DNA of 59,223 nt from an uncultured Bacteroidota bacterium (GTDB lineage: Bacteria; Bacteroidota; Bacteroidia; Bacteroidales; F082): NCBI GenBank assembly GCA_913009685.1, contig CAJVXP010000012.1:1-59223 (forward strand), read 5' to 3'. The stretch's first letter is position 1; each line of letters begins with the position of its first letter. Under the pieces are notes generated by a model, which saw only the letters and a list, made by a program, of their open reading frames with translations, searched no databases and had not been told where the DNA came from. The position numbers and the translations under genes were made by a program. Positions 7,866 to 17,644 of the stretch are shown here, piece by piece.

Positions 7866-9161
7866 TTAATTGGCATCTTCAAACCACTTTTTTATTATTT
7901 CGAGATATCGTCCCGTTCCCTGCGAACCTCTAGATTTCTTTCTTTCTTTTTTGGCGTTTGGTTTATCAGAAAATTTATCAATATTTCCTCTTGATTTTTT
8001 AATTTCGCTATCCATTCGTTTTACACCTTCAATCACCAAACCGATACCCGTGGCATACATGGGGCTGGCCATATCTTCGGGAACCTCTTTGGCGAGATGT
8101 TCGTTGGGATAGCCAATGCGCGTTTCGATTCCGGTTTTAAACTCCATCAGCTGGTTGATATGCTTCAGCTGTGCACCGCCGCCTGTAAGTACAATTCCCG
8201 CAATGAGTTTCTTTTCAAAACCGGATGTTTTAATTTCGTAATGCACATGGTCAATAACCTCTTCCATACGCGCCTGGATAATAGAAGCCAGGTTTTTCAG
8301 CGTAATTTCTTTCGGCGGACGACCACGCAAACCGGGAATAGCTACCACTTCACTCTCACTGTTCTCGCTGGCAAGGGCAGAACCGAATTTCACTTTCAGC
8401 TCTTCAGCATGCCGGCGAATGATGGAACAGCCCTCTTTCACATCTTCGGTAATAATGTCACCACCAAAAGGAATCACCGCAGTGTGCCGGATGATATTAT
8501 CCTGAAAGATAGCGATATCCGATGTTCCCCCGCCAATATCAACCAGGGCCACACCAGCTTCTTTTTCTTCCTCACTCAGTACAGCTTCAGCTGAAGCCAT
8601 CGGTTCAAGAATCAAATCGGCCATTTCCAGATCAGCTTTGATAATGCACTTGTAAATATTTTTTGCCGCGGCAATCTGGCCAATGATTATATGGAAGTTG
8701 GCTTCTAACTTGTTGCCCAGCATACCCACCGGATGGCGGATACCATCTTCATCATCAATGATAAAATCCTGAGGAATTACTTCGATAATCTCCTCTCCGG
8801 GCGACATGTTCAGCTTATACATGTTGCTGATAAGTTTTTCAACCTCTTCGTTAGTAATTTCCATATCGGCATCTTCGCGAATAAGCGAACCCCGGTGCTG
8901 GATGCTTTTGATGTGCTGCCCGGCAATGCCCACATTCACATATTTTATCTCCACGCCTGATTTCTCCCCGGCGTGCGCCACCGCCGTACGAATAGAGGTT
9001 ACCGTATCTTCTATATTGATCACGACACCTCGTTTCACACCAATGGATTCGGTTTTCCCCGAACCGAGTATCTCAATTTTTCCAAATTCATTCTTTTGCC
9101 CCACAATACAGGCAATTTTAGTGGTTCCTATGTCAAGTCCGACAATAATTTCATTTTCCAT
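7866..9161 (-). CDS. ftsA: cell division protein FtsA
   Basis: FtsA is an actin-fold ATPase that tethers FtsZ to the membrane and recruits later divisome proteins. The 431 residues begin with the phosphate-1 loop VGLDIGTTKIACIVG (about 7-21). VALVDIGGGTSDIAIF is at about 204-219 and GIVLTGGGAQL is near 318. An SHS2-like 1C subdomain lies between the first two. The C-terminus, GRYLEIIKKWFEDAN, is an amphipathic helix that would insert into the membrane. It overlaps the end of ftsQ by 11 nt, so translation is coupled. Confidence 0.96.
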   Translation of the reverse strand: MENEIIVGLDIGTTKIACIVGQKNEFGKIEILGSGKTESIGVKRGVVINIEDTVTSIRTAVAHAGEKSGVEIKYVNVGIAGQHIKSIQHRGSLIREDADMEITNEEVEKLISNMYKLNMSPGEEIIEVIPQDFIIDDEDGIRHPVGMLGNKLEANFHIIIGQIAAAKNIYKCIIKADLEMADLILEPMASAEAVLSEEEKEAGVALVDIGGGTSDIAIFQDNIIRHTAVIPFGGDIITEDVKEGCSIIRRHAEELKVKFGSALASENSESEVVAIPGLRGRPPKEITLKNLASIIQARMEEVIDHVHYEIKTSGFEKKLIAGIVLTGGGAQLKHINQLMEFKTGIETRIGYPNEHLAKEVPEDMASPMYATGIGLVIEGVKRMDSEIKKSRGNIDKFSDKPNAKKERKKSRGSQGTGRYLEIIKKWFEDAN

Positions 9162-9936
9162 AAGACTGTTTTTTTGTACAAACTATCTGGTTTGTAAATG
9201 CCAGATTAATACTCCTATATTTTGACCAGCCTTCACGTACAAACACCTGTTTGTAGAAAGCCTCCAGATTTTCCAGTTTAACGTCCATATCGTTGCTATT
9301 CCCAAAATGAATAATGTGCCTGCCCAGCTCGGGAACCATATCTATCTCTCCTTTGCTGTTGACAAACAACTGGCTGATATCCGCTCTAAGGAAGGGATTT
9401 GCCCTGATTTTTTTTGCCAGCGAGTATAATCCGGGTAACAGCGTGTGGCGATAAAGACTATCATGAATATTTTTTCCCGTAACCAGTCTCGCTTTTACGT
9501 AACCATTTACAGGCAACACCCGCGGAGAAAAATAACTGCTCAGCGGAAAGAGATCTCCTTCCGTATCCATATAACAGCTTCTGTTTTTTTGATTATAGAT
9601 GCGCAGCAACGGGTTCCTTTCGGTTACATTGACCATCATGTTACCTAAAATACTCAAATAGACATCCACCTTTTTCACGTATGGATCTTTCGAGATTGCT
9701 TCTTCTATCTGTACGGTGTTTACCGTTTTTACGGGATATCCTATCACTTTATCCTGTATATTGATAAGAGATTTAATTTTTTTTTCGCTCAGAAACCCCT
9801 GAACACTTTGCCGTTGTACGTGCACAACAATTCTTTTTACTTTTTCGTTCCGGTATTGCCAAAAACCATATCCGGCCAACACGACCAATGCCAGCGCTAA
9901 AAGCGAAACGGACAATATGGATAAGATTTTTTTCAT
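9151..9936 (-). CDS. ftsQ: cell division protein FtsQ/DivIB
   Basis: FtsQ is a bitopic divisome scaffold. The 261-residue protein has one transmembrane helix at about residues 5-25 (ILSVSLLALALVVLAGYGFW) and then a periplasmic POTRA-like region (about 35-105) with the pattern IEEAISKDPYVKKVDV and VNVTERNPLLRIY, followed by the beta domain. Sequence identity to proteobacterial FtsQ is low, as usual, so the call rests on topology, this pattern and position between murC and ftsA. It overlaps murC by 4 nt (ATGA). Confidence 0.88.
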   Translation of the reverse strand: MKKILSILSVSLLALALVVLAGYGFWQYRNEKVKRIVVHVQRQSVQGFLSEKKIKSLINIQDKVIGYPVKTVNTVQIEEAISKDPYVKKVDVYLSILGNMMVNVTERNPLLRIYNQKNRSCYMDTEGDLFPLSSYFSPRVLPVNGYVKARLVTGKNIHDSLYRHTLLPGLYSLAKKIRANPFLRADISQLFVNSKGEIDMVPELGRHIIHFGNSNDMDVKLENLEAFYKQVFVREGWSKYRSINLAFTNQIVCTKKQSYGK

Positions 9937-11285
9937 GATGCCATCATTATTTTTTCAATTTCTCCAACCATCAGTCCGATATCACCGGCGCCGAGTGTCA
10001 GCAAAAGTGCAGGTTTTTCTTTTTTCAAAAATGCAAAAAGTTCCTTTTTGTTCATAACATATTTCTCTGCGATGGACACTTTATCCGCTATCATCTGAGA
10101 GGTTACACCTGGAATCGGCTTCTCCCGTGCAGGATATATTTCCAGTAATATCAGACAGTCGGCTTCGCTGAGTACCCGGGCAAAATCGTCGGCAAAATCA
10201 CGTGTGCGGCTATATAAATGAGGCTGGAAAACAGCCGTAATCTTCCTGCCGGGACAGGTCTGACGCACAGCCTGAAGTGTTGCCCGCAGTTCCTCGGGAT
10301 GATGGGCATAATCATCGATATAAACCCTTTCGGAAGTACGGATACGATAGTCAAAACGCCGTACAACACCGACGAAAGTTTCCAGCGCTCTTTTAATAAC
10401 CGGAATTCCGACACCCAGCCGCAAGGCCACCCCCACGGCTGCCAGGGCATTTTCCACATAATGCCTTCCGGGAATATGCATCTTCAGCAACATCAGCTGT
10501 TTCCCGTTTTGCCGGACATTAAAACAGTAAAGCCCCTCTTCCAAACGGATATTATTGGCAGAAAGTACCGCATCACCGGTAGTTCCGTAAGACATTCTGT
10601 TTTTTATTTCGCCATCAAAGATTTTTAACTTTTCCTGATGGATAAGCAGTCCTTTTTCAGGAAGCAGGTGAGCAAACTGCAAAAAAGTCCTTTGTAAATC
10701 TTCGAGACCGGAATAGACATCCAAATGGTCGGCATCCACCGAGGTAATCACGCCAATATCAGGATGTAATGTGAGTAACGAACGGTCATACTCGTCGGCT
10801 TCAACCACCATGTACTGCGGATGTTCCGAAATAATGAAATTAGTACCGAAATTTTTTACGATGCCTCCGACAAAGGCAACCATGGGTAGCCCGGCGGTGT
10901 GGAGTATCTGCATTACCATTGCGGTGATGCTGGTTTTTCCGTGCGTTCCGGCAATGGCAATGGTAAACAGGCCGCGGCTGATTTCGCCAATGACTGCAGC
11001 ACGTTTTTCCATTTTTATATTGCGGGTTTTGAAATACCGGAACTCCCGGTTAGTTTCAGGAATTGCCGGCGTATAAATTACCATCGTAACGTTTTCCGGA
11101 ATCAGAGATACATCATCGGCATAGTGAATATGCATTCCTTCGGCTTCAAGTTGCCGGGTAAGCGGCGTACTACTCACATCATAGCCGTAAACAGTTAAGC
11201 CCAGGCTATGAAAATAGCGCGCCAGAGCACTCATGCCAATGCCGCCAATGCCCAAAAAATACACTATGTCCGGTCCTTTTTTCAA
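9933..11285 (-). CDS. murC: UDP-N-acetylmuramate--L-alanine ligase
   Basis: MurC adds L-alanine to UDP-MurNAc with ATP, the first peptide step of peptidoglycan synthesis. The 450 residues contain the N-terminal nucleotide loop FLGIGGIGMSALA (about 10-22), the Mur ligase P-loop AGTHGKTSITAMV (about 114-126) and IDDYAHHPEELRA (about 323-335). Three-domain length and motifs are complete. It overlaps murG by 4 nt upstream and ftsQ by 4 nt downstream, consistent with tight translational coupling. Confidence 0.96.
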   Translation of the reverse strand: MKKGPDIVYFLGIGGIGMSALARYFHSLGLTVYGYDVSSTPLTRQLEAEGMHIHYADDVSLIPENVTMVIYTPAIPETNREFRYFKTRNIKMEKRAAVIGEISRGLFTIAIAGTHGKTSITAMVMQILHTAGLPMVAFVGGIVKNFGTNFIISEHPQYMVVEADEYDRSLLTLHPDIGVITSVDADHLDVYSGLEDLQRTFLQFAHLLPEKGLLIHQEKLKIFDGEIKNRMSYGTTGDAVLSANNIRLEEGLYCFNVRQNGKQLMLLKMHIPGRHYVENALAAVGVALRLGVGIPVIKRALETFVGVVRRFDYRIRTSERVYIDDYAHHPEELRATLQAVRQTCPGRKITAVFQPHLYSRTRDFADDFARVLSEADCLILLEIYPAREKPIPGVTSQMIADKVSIAEKYVMNKKELFAFLKKEKPALLLTLGAGDIGLMVGEIEKIMMAS

Positions 11286-12412
11286 GCTTTTTTCTGTTGA
11301 ATTAATTTCAAAACTTCTTTTACAATTTTCTCCGTGGCATCGCCATGCTCAAATTGCCGGAGATTTTTTTTTATTGACTCTTTTTTTTCTTCGTCTTTCA
11401 TTAAGCCGTTTACTATCTCAAAGAAATCGCCGGAAGCGGTTTTTTCTTCTAACAAAACCGCAGCTTCTTTCTGCACCAGCGCCATAGCGTTTCGCGTTTG
11501 ATGGTCTTCGGCAGCCGAAGGCAACGGAATAAATATCGCCGGTTTGTTTACCTGAATAATCTCGGCAATGGCGATGGCGCCTGCCCGCGACACCACTACA
11601 TCAGCAGCAGCATAAGCTTTATCCATTTCATAAATAAAATCCCTGACTACCACACGATTTCTGAATTTTGAATTCAGCAATGATTTCCCAGCCATTTCAA
11701 GAGATGGCTTTCCGGTCTGCCAAATGATTTGCATACCTGTCGCCAGCAGTTGCTCCACATGCAGAGCTACCGCCTCATTAATCCGGCGTGCTCCCTGGCT
11801 TCCGCCAATAATCAATAATGTTTTCCTGTTTTCTTCCAGCCCGAAAAACTTTCGGGCATTTGTAGTTGTTATTGCTGCCTCCCGAATATTTTTCCGGATG
11901 GGGCTTCCTGTAACCACAATTTTTTCAGCAGGAAAATATTTCTCCATTCCCTGATAAGCCGTACAAACCACATTAACAACTTTGCCGAGCCATCGGTTGG
12001 TAATGCCGGGATAAGAGTTTTGTTCCAAAATCAGAGTGGGGAACCCTGCATTAGCTGCGGCTTTCAAAAGAGGGCCACTGGCATAACCGCCTGTTCCTAC
12101 CACGGCATCGGGTTGGAACTGTTTCACAATGCGGCGTGCTTTTATCATGCTGTCCAACAGCTTGAAAGGAAACATCAAATTTTTCAGCGTCAGCTTTCGC
12201 TGAATACCGCTAATCCACAGCCCTTCGATGGGAAAACCGGCCTGTGGAACTTTCTCCATTTCCATCCGGCCTCTGGCGCCCACAAAAAGGATGTCCGCAT
12301 CTTTCAACTTCGCCTTTAAGTCGTTGGCAATGGCAATAGCCGGGAAAATATGGCCGCCCGTACCTCCCCCGCTCATCAGTATCTTATATTTTTCAGGCTG
12401 TTTCATGTGCAA
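11282..12412 (-). CDS. murG: UDP-GlcNAc:lipid I N-acetylglucosaminyltransferase MurG
   Basis: MurG converts lipid I to lipid II on the inner face of the membrane. The 376-residue GT-B glycosyltransferase has the N-terminal glycine-rich loop MSGGGTGGHIFPA (about 13-25), a middle GTGGYASGP segment and IGGSQGARRINEAV (about 207-220). SRAGAIAIAEI and the substrate-binding SAAEDHQTRNA are near residue 300. The ATG at 12412 overlaps ftsW by 20 nt; the ATG two codons later (12406) is equally possible. Motifs are complete. Confidence 0.96.
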   Translation of the reverse strand: MHMKQPEKYKILMSGGGTGGHIFPAIAIANDLKAKLKDADILFVGARGRMEMEKVPQAGFPIEGLWISGIQRKLTLKNLMFPFKLLDSMIKARRIVKQFQPDAVVGTGGYASGPLLKAAANAGFPTLILEQNSYPGITNRWLGKVVNVVCTAYQGMEKYFPAEKIVVTGSPIRKNIREAAITTTNARKFFGLEENRKTLLIIGGSQGARRINEAVALHVEQLLATGMQIIWQTGKPSLEMAGKSLLNSKFRNRVVVRDFIYEMDKAYAAADVVVSRAGAIAIAEIIQVNKPAIFIPLPSAAEDHQTRNAMALVQKEAAVLLEEKTASGDFFEIVNGLMKDEEKKESIKKNLRQFEHGDATEKIVKEVLKLIQQKKA

Positions 12413-13556
12413 TTTGTTCTGTTTTGTTTGATTCCAGATCCTTACTCACGCTGAGCAGAATCCCAATGGACAGGCTGGTGAACCAAATAGAAGTTCCGCC
12501 CATACTAACCAAAGGCAACGGCTGTCCGGTTACCGGCAACAAATGCACGGCCACACCCATATTAATCATTGCCTGGAATACCAGACTAAAGCTCAGTCCA
12601 ATAGCAAGGTATGCCCCAAAATTATTGGGGACTTTTGTCACAATACGTACCGCCCGGTACAACAAAATAAGGTACAACAAAACAACAATAGTTCCCCCCA
12701 CCAATCCGTACTCTTCCACTATTATGGCAAAAATAAAATCAGAATAAGGATGGGGCAGAAAATTACGCTGGGTACTTTTGCCTGGCATTTTCCCAAACAA
12801 ACCGCCGGAAGCAATGGCAATTTTTGACTGTTCCACCTGATAATTATTCCCTGCTTCTCCTCCTTTAAATTGTTCTATCCGGGTTTTCCAGGTATTCAAA
12901 CGAGCCTGTTTTCCCGCCGGCATCATCAGGAGCACCCCCAGCGCAAATCCTAAAAGCAGAACACTCAAACCAACAATCGATAGGATATGAGCGAATTTTA
13001 CTCTTCCGATATAAATCAAAACCAGACTGGTAACAAAAATAAGGGCGGCAGTCGAAAAGTTAGCCGGAAAAATCAAACCACAAACAATAAGGACAGGAAG
13101 CATTAAATATAACAACACTTTATTAAAATCCTTTATCTCCTCCTCTCTTTTCGTAAGTTCACGGGCAAGATAAACAATCAGCGTAAGCTTTGCCAGGTCG
13201 GAGGTCTCGAAACTCAAATGAAACGGTAAGGGCAGGGCACGGCGGGCTTCGTTAAGGTTAAGCCCGTACAACAGGGTAATAAACAAAAGCGGAACAGCAA
13301 TATAAAAAGCAATCTGAAAAATCCGGGAATAATAGGTATATTTCAACAAATGAGCTACATACATTAGCAGCAATCCCGTAAGTAAAATAATACCGTGCTT
13401 CAGCATGTAGTAAGTGGTGTTACCACCATGATATTTGTAGGCAAGTGTTCCCGTAGAACTATACACTGCGAGAAAGGACAGAATAGTCAGGATAAAGACT
13501 ACTGCCCAAATAACCCGGTCACCTTTAATATCTATTTTACTGTTGAGGATTTTCAT
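12393..13556 (-). CDS. ftsW: SEDS peptidoglycan glycosyltransferase FtsW
   Basis: FtsW polymerises lipid II at the septum together with the class B PBP (FtsI). The 387-residue protein is mostly hydrophobic with about ten transmembrane helices. Typical SEDS segments include FETSDLAKLTLIVYLARELT (about 118-137), PHPYSDFIFAIIVEEYGLVGG (about 268-288) and LPLVSMGGTSIW near the end. It lies between murD and murG. Gene position and SEDS motifs favour FtsW over RodA. Confidence 0.93.
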   Translation of the reverse strand: MKILNSKIDIKGDRVIWAVVFILTILSFLAVYSSTGTLAYKYHGGNTTYYMLKHGIILLTGLLLMYVAHLLKYTYYSRIFQIAFYIAVPLLFITLLYGLNLNEARRALPLPFHLSFETSDLAKLTLIVYLARELTKREEEIKDFNKVLLYLMLPVLIVCGLIFPANFSTAALIFVTSLVLIYIGRVKFAHILSIVGLSVLLLGFALGVLLMMPAGKQARLNTWKTRIEQFKGGEAGNNYQVEQSKIAIASGGLFGKMPGKSTQRNFLPHPYSDFIFAIIVEEYGLVGGTIVVLLYLILLYRAVRIVTKVPNNFGAYLAIGLSFSLVFQAMINMGVAVHLLPVTGQPLPLVSMGGTSIWFTSLSIGILLSVSKDLESNKTEQIAHETA

Positions 13557-13574
13557 CTCGTTTTTTTCAAAAAG

Positions 13575-14921
13575 TTACAATTCGTTTACTGCCGCTTTAA
13601 ACTGGTTTCCACGGTCCTCGTAGTTCTCAAACAGATCGAAACTGGCGCAAGCCGGTGAAAGCAAAACCGCATCTCCTTTTTTTGCAAGATAATAGGCTGT
13701 TGTTACTGCTTCCCGTGCTGACTCGGTATCAATTATGGATTCTACAAGACCTTCAAAGGCTTTGTGGATATGCCTGTTGTCCAGGCCAAGACAAACGATG
13801 GCTTTCACCTTTTCCGCTACGAGCGGTTTCAAAATATCGTAGTCGTTGCCTTTGTCCACCCCGCCTACAATCCAAACGGTTGGTTTTTCCATGTATTCCA
13901 GCGCATACCAGGTCGAGTTGATGTTGGTTGCTTTGGAATCATTGATAAAGGTAATACCATGAACGCTGGCCACATACTCCAACCGATGGGCAATATTCTG
14001 AAAATCGGAAAGGCTCTGTTTGATGGTTTCTTTTCTTATTTCCATCAAATGAGCGGCTACCCCTGCAGCCATGGAGTTGTAAGTATTATGTTTACCTTGT
14101 AATGCTAATTGTTCGAGTGTCATATCAAAACTGTTTTTATCGTTATTAAATCTTATTTTTTTACCTGTTATGCCGGCGCCCGGATATTGGTTAGCGCTGT
14201 GCTCACCATAAGGAACCGGGATTGCCTTAATTTTTCTCTTTTTCATCTCTTTGCGAATCACCGGGTCATCGGCCCAGAAAACGAAATAATCGTTTTCTGT
14301 CTGGTTTTGAAGAATCCGGAATTTGCTGTCCGTATATTTTTGAAAATCATTGTCGTACCGGTCAAGATGATCCGGCGTAATGTTCAGCAATACGGCAATA
14401 TCAGCTTTGAACCGATACATTCCATCCAGCTGAAAGCTACTGATTTCCAACACATACCAGTCGAAATTATGGAAAGCCACCTGCCAGGCAAAACTTCTCC
14501 CGACATTTCCGGCCAGCCCCACATTCAGTCCGGCATTTTTTAGAATGTGGTAGGTGAGCAGCGTGGTGGTAGTCTTCCCGTTACTTCCGGTGATACAGAT
14601 CTTTTTTGCCTGCGTAAAACCGCTTGCAAATTCAATCTCCGAAATCACGGGGACACCCTTTTCTTTCAGCTGACGAATCATTGGTACCGTGTCAGGAATT
14701 CCGGGACTTTTCACTACTTTGGCAGCAGCGAAAATCCGTACGGTATCGTGTCCGTTTTCTTCAAAATCTATTTCAAACTGTTTAAGAACGCGTCTGTATT
14801 GTTCACTTATCTTTCCTTTATCCGAAACAAAAACCGGCAGATCATGCTTTTTTGCCAACACAGCAGCTCCTGTTCCGCTTTCACCGGCACCGAGAACAAC
14901 TATTTCGTTTTTTTGCTTCAT
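13575..14921 (-). CDS. murD: UDP-N-acetylmuramoyl-L-alanine--D-glutamate ligase
   Basis: MurD adds D-glutamate to UDP-MurNAc-L-Ala using ATP. The 448-residue protein starts with the loop VVLGAGESGTGAAVLA (about 8-23). It has the P-loop ITGSNGKTTTTLLTYHI (about 111-127), the conserved NITPDHLDRY and the late NDSKATNINSTWYAL. Length and three-domain order are normal. It is spaced 12 nt from mraY and 18 nt from ftsW. Confidence 0.95.
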   Translation of the reverse strand: MKQKNEIVVLGAGESGTGAAVLAKKHDLPVFVSDKGKISEQYRRVLKQFEIDFEENGHDTVRIFAAAKVVKSPGIPDTVPMIRQLKEKGVPVISEIEFASGFTQAKKICITGSNGKTTTTLLTYHILKNAGLNVGLAGNVGRSFAWQVAFHNFDWYVLEISSFQLDGMYRFKADIAVLLNITPDHLDRYDNDFQKYTDSKFRILQNQTENDYFVFWADDPVIRKEMKKRKIKAIPVPYGEHSANQYPGAGITGKKIRFNNDKNSFDMTLEQLALQGKHNTYNSMAAGVAAHLMEIRKETIKQSLSDFQNIAHRLEYVASVHGITFINDSKATNINSTWYALEYMEKPTVWIVGGVDKGNDYDILKPLVAEKVKAIVCLGLDNRHIHKAFEGLVESIIDTESAREAVTTAYYLAKKGDAVLLSPACASFDLFENYEDRGNQFKAAVNEL

Positions 14922-14933
14922 TTATATTCATAT

Positions 14934-16175
14934 TTATCTCACTTTCAGTGTAATGATAGTTGCTACGGCAAGGGCAATTCCCACAATAAAAAAGCGCAAC
15001 ACGATTTTCGGTTCGGGGAAACCCAGTTTCTGATAATGGTGATGTAGCGGTGCCATTTTGAAAATCCTCTTTCCCACACCATACCTTTTCCTGGTATATT
15101 TAAAATAACCCACTTGTAATATCACCGAAATGCTCTCGGCGAGAAAGATGCCTCCAAATATGGGTATCAGCAGTTCTTTACGGATAATGATGGCAAATAC
15201 GGCAATAATGCCGCCAATAGCCAGACTACCCGTATCGCCCATAAATACCTGTGCCGGATAGGTGTTGTACCACAAAAATCCCACGGTGGCGCCAACGAAA
15301 GCGCTGATATAAACTGCCAGCTCGCCCACATTAGGCAAATACATAATGTTCAGATAGTCGGCGAAAATAATGTTACCCGACACCCAGGCCAGAATACCGA
15401 GCGTCGCCCCGATAATAGCCGACGTCCCCGCCGCCAGGCCATCCATACCATCGGTAAGGTTGACCCCGTTGGAAACCCCGGTGATGATTAAAATAACTAT
15501 AGGAATAAAAATCAGGAAAGCCCATTTTTCATAGCCGGGTCCCAGCCATTTGAGTAACATAGCATAGTCAAATTCGTTATTTTTCAAAAACGGAATAGTC
15601 GTTTTGGTCGAGTGCTTTTCAGTGATAGAATACCGTGCCGAAGGACCTGATTTATTAATGATCTGATAAACCTGCGACACCTGATACACCTGTTTCTCAC
15701 GGGTAATCACATTTTTGTTAAAATACATAACCAGCCCTATAATCAGGCCGAGAATCACCTGTCCGGCAATTTTATATCTACCGTTAAGGCCTTTTTTATT
15801 TTTCTTAAAAACTTTAATGTAGTCGTCGATAAAGCCCAGTGCCCCGAGCCAAATGGTTGTAAACAGCATTAAAATTATATACACATTATCAAGCTGTGCA
15901 AAAAGCAACGTAGGAATGATGATAGACGCAAGAATAATCAGTCCGCCCATTGTGGGGGTTCCCTGTTTCTCCAACTGGCCTTCGAGACCAAGATCGCGGA
16001 CTGTCTCTCCCACCTGCTTTTTATTCAGATATTTAATCCATAGTTCACCAAACACAAGACTAATCAGCAGTGATGTAATCAAAGCCAGCGCAGCCCTGAA
16101 AGAGAGGTACTGAAACAGCCCCGATCCAGGAATGGAAAAATTCTCATGTAAATATTTAAACAGATAATAAAACAT
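14934..16175 (-). CDS. mraY: phospho-MurNAc-pentapeptide transferase MraY
   Basis: MraY transfers phospho-MurNAc-pentapeptide to undecaprenyl phosphate, making lipid I. The polytopic 413-residue protein contains [14 protein letters not shown] (about 72-85), [25 protein letters not shown] (about 238-250), [16 protein letters not shown] and the histidine loop [17 protein letters not shown] near the C-terminus. All active-site aspartates are visible. It exceeds the usual 360 residues because of an insertion of roughly 55 residues at about 155-215, a hydrophilic segment between two membrane helices. It starts 2 nt after murE ends. Confidence 0.95.
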   Translation of the reverse strand: MFYYLFKYLHENFSIPGSGLFQYLSFRAALALITSLLISLVFGELWIKYLNKKQVGETVRDLGLEGQLEKQGTPTMGGLIILASIIIPTLLFAQLDNVYIILMLFTTIWLGALGFIDDYIKVFKKNKKGLNGRYKIAGQVILGLIIGLVMYFNKNVITREKQVYQVSQVYQIINKSGPSARYSITEKHSTKTTIPFLKNNEFDYAMLLKWLGPGYEKWAFLIFIPIVILIITGVSNGVNLTDGMDGLAAGTSAIIGATLGILAWVSGNIIFADYLNIMYLPNVGELAVYISAFVGATVGFLWYNTYPAQVFMGDTGSLAIGGIIAVFAIIIRKELLIPIFGGIFLAESISVILQVGYFKYTRKRYGVGKRIFKMAPLHHHYQKLGFPEPKIVLRFFIVGIALAVATIITLKVR

Positions 16176-16177
16176 AG

Positions 16178-17635
16178 TTATCGCTCTTTAAATAATTCAA
16201 TCAACACTTGTTTATCATCAAAAGGATAGCGTACCCCTTTGATTTCCTGATATTTTTCATGTCCTTTGCCTGCCACCAAGATAATATCCCCTTTCCCGGC
16301 CAGTGCATAAGCCGTTTTGATGGCTTCTTTGCGGTCGGTAATAACGAGGGTGTTTTTCGTGTGAACAGGGTCAATACCCGCTTTCATATCACGGAGGATT
16401 TCTTCCGGATTTTCGCTGCGCGGGTTGTCCGAAGTAAGAATGACACGTGTGCTCATGTCAGCAGCAATAGCAGCCATCAACGGCCGTTTTGTCTTATCGC
16501 GGTCGCCACCGGCGCCCACCACAGTTATTAGTTGTTCATTTCCGGTTTGTACGGCACGAATGGCCTTTAGAACATTTTTCAATGCATCCGGCGTATGGGC
16601 ATAATCAACGATACAAATAATGCCTTCGGGCGAGTGCATTATCTCAAAACGGCCTTCGGCGCCGCGCAATCCGCTCAGCACACGCATCACCTCTTCTCTG
16701 TCCTGCCCAAGCAAAACAGCGGTGGCATATACCGCCAGCAGGTTGGAGGCATTAAAGCCACCCACCATGGGAGAATAAAATTCCCTGCCATCGAGAAGCA
16801 TTTGCAAACCCGAAAATTCATCTTCCATCAGCCGTCCGCGATAATCGGCCATGGTTTTTAGCGCATAGCTGTATTTCTTTGCCCGTGTATTTTGTACCAT
16901 CATTCCGGCATTTCGGTCGTCGGTATTGATGAGAGCAAAAGCATTCTTTGGCAAATCGTCAAAGAATTTTTTCTTGGCTGTGATATAATCTTTAAATGTT
17001 TTATGATAATCCAGATGGTCGTGTGTAATGTTCGTAAACAGCGCCCCGGTAAATTGAAGACCGGCAATACGCTCCTGCACAATGGCATGCGAACTCACTT
17101 CCATAAAAGCATATTCGCAGCCGTCATCGACCATCTTTCGCAAAACCCGGTTTATACTTAACGCATCGGGAGTAGTATGGCTGGTTTTAATTTCTTTTTG
17201 GTTCACCTTGTTAACGATGGTGGAAAGCATGCCTGTTTTGTAGCCCAACTCCAGGAACAGTTGATGCAGCAAGGTAACGATGGTAGTTTTTCCATTGGTA
17301 CCGGTTACACCCACCAGGCGGAGGCTTTCCGATGGTCTTTTGAAGAAATTAGACGCCATCTGGCCCAGAGCAAACGCAGAATTTTTCACTCTGACATAGG
17401 TTACATCCGGTTGCAACGCTGCAGGCAGAGTCTCACAAACCACAGCCGCTGCGCCCTGCCGGACAGCAACATCAATAAAATGGTGACCATCTTCCCGGGT
17501 ACCGGACACCGCTACAAAAACGTCGCCTGGCTGCACTTTGCGTGAATCGAAAATCACCTGTGCCACGGCAACATCCCCTTTTCCGCTGATACTCTCAACG
17601 CCGGTTTTGTATAATATGTCGTTCAAACGTTTCAA
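16178..17635 (-). CDS. murE: UDP-MurNAc-tripeptide synthetase, meso-diaminopimelate type
   Basis: MurE adds the third stem-peptide residue. The 485-residue protein has the P-loop [17 protein letters not shown] (about 108-124), [14 protein letters not shown] and the [11 protein letters not shown] segment. The specificity motif [11 protein letters not shown] near residue 402 has the DNPR signature that, by established family knowledge, selects meso-diaminopimelate rather than lysine. The gene sits between ftsI and mraY with 2-9 nt spacing. Confidence 0.96.
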   Translation of the reverse strand: MKRLNDILYKTGVESISGKGDVAVAQVIFDSRKVQPGDVFVAVSGTREDGHHFIDVAVRQGAAAVVCETLPAALQPDVTYVRVKNSAFALGQMASNFFKRPSESLRLVGVTGTNGKTTIVTLLHQLFLELGYKTGMLSTIVNKVNQKEIKTSHTTPDALSINRVLRKMVDDGCEYAFMEVSSHAIVQERIAGLQFTGALFTNITHDHLDYHKTFKDYITAKKKFFDDLPKNAFALINTDDRNAGMMVQNTRAKKYSYALKTMADYRGRLMEDEFSGLQMLLDGREFYSPMVGGFNASNLLAVYATAVLLGQDREEVMRVLSGLRGAEGRFEIMHSPEGIICIVDYAHTPDALKNVLKAIRAVQTGNEQLITVVGAGGDRDKTKRPLMAAIAADMSTRVILTSDNPRSENPEEILRDMKAGIDPVHTKNTLVITDRKEAIKTAYALAGKGDIILVAGKGHEKYQEIKGVRYPFDDKQVLIELFKER

Positions 17636-17644
17636 TGGCTTATA

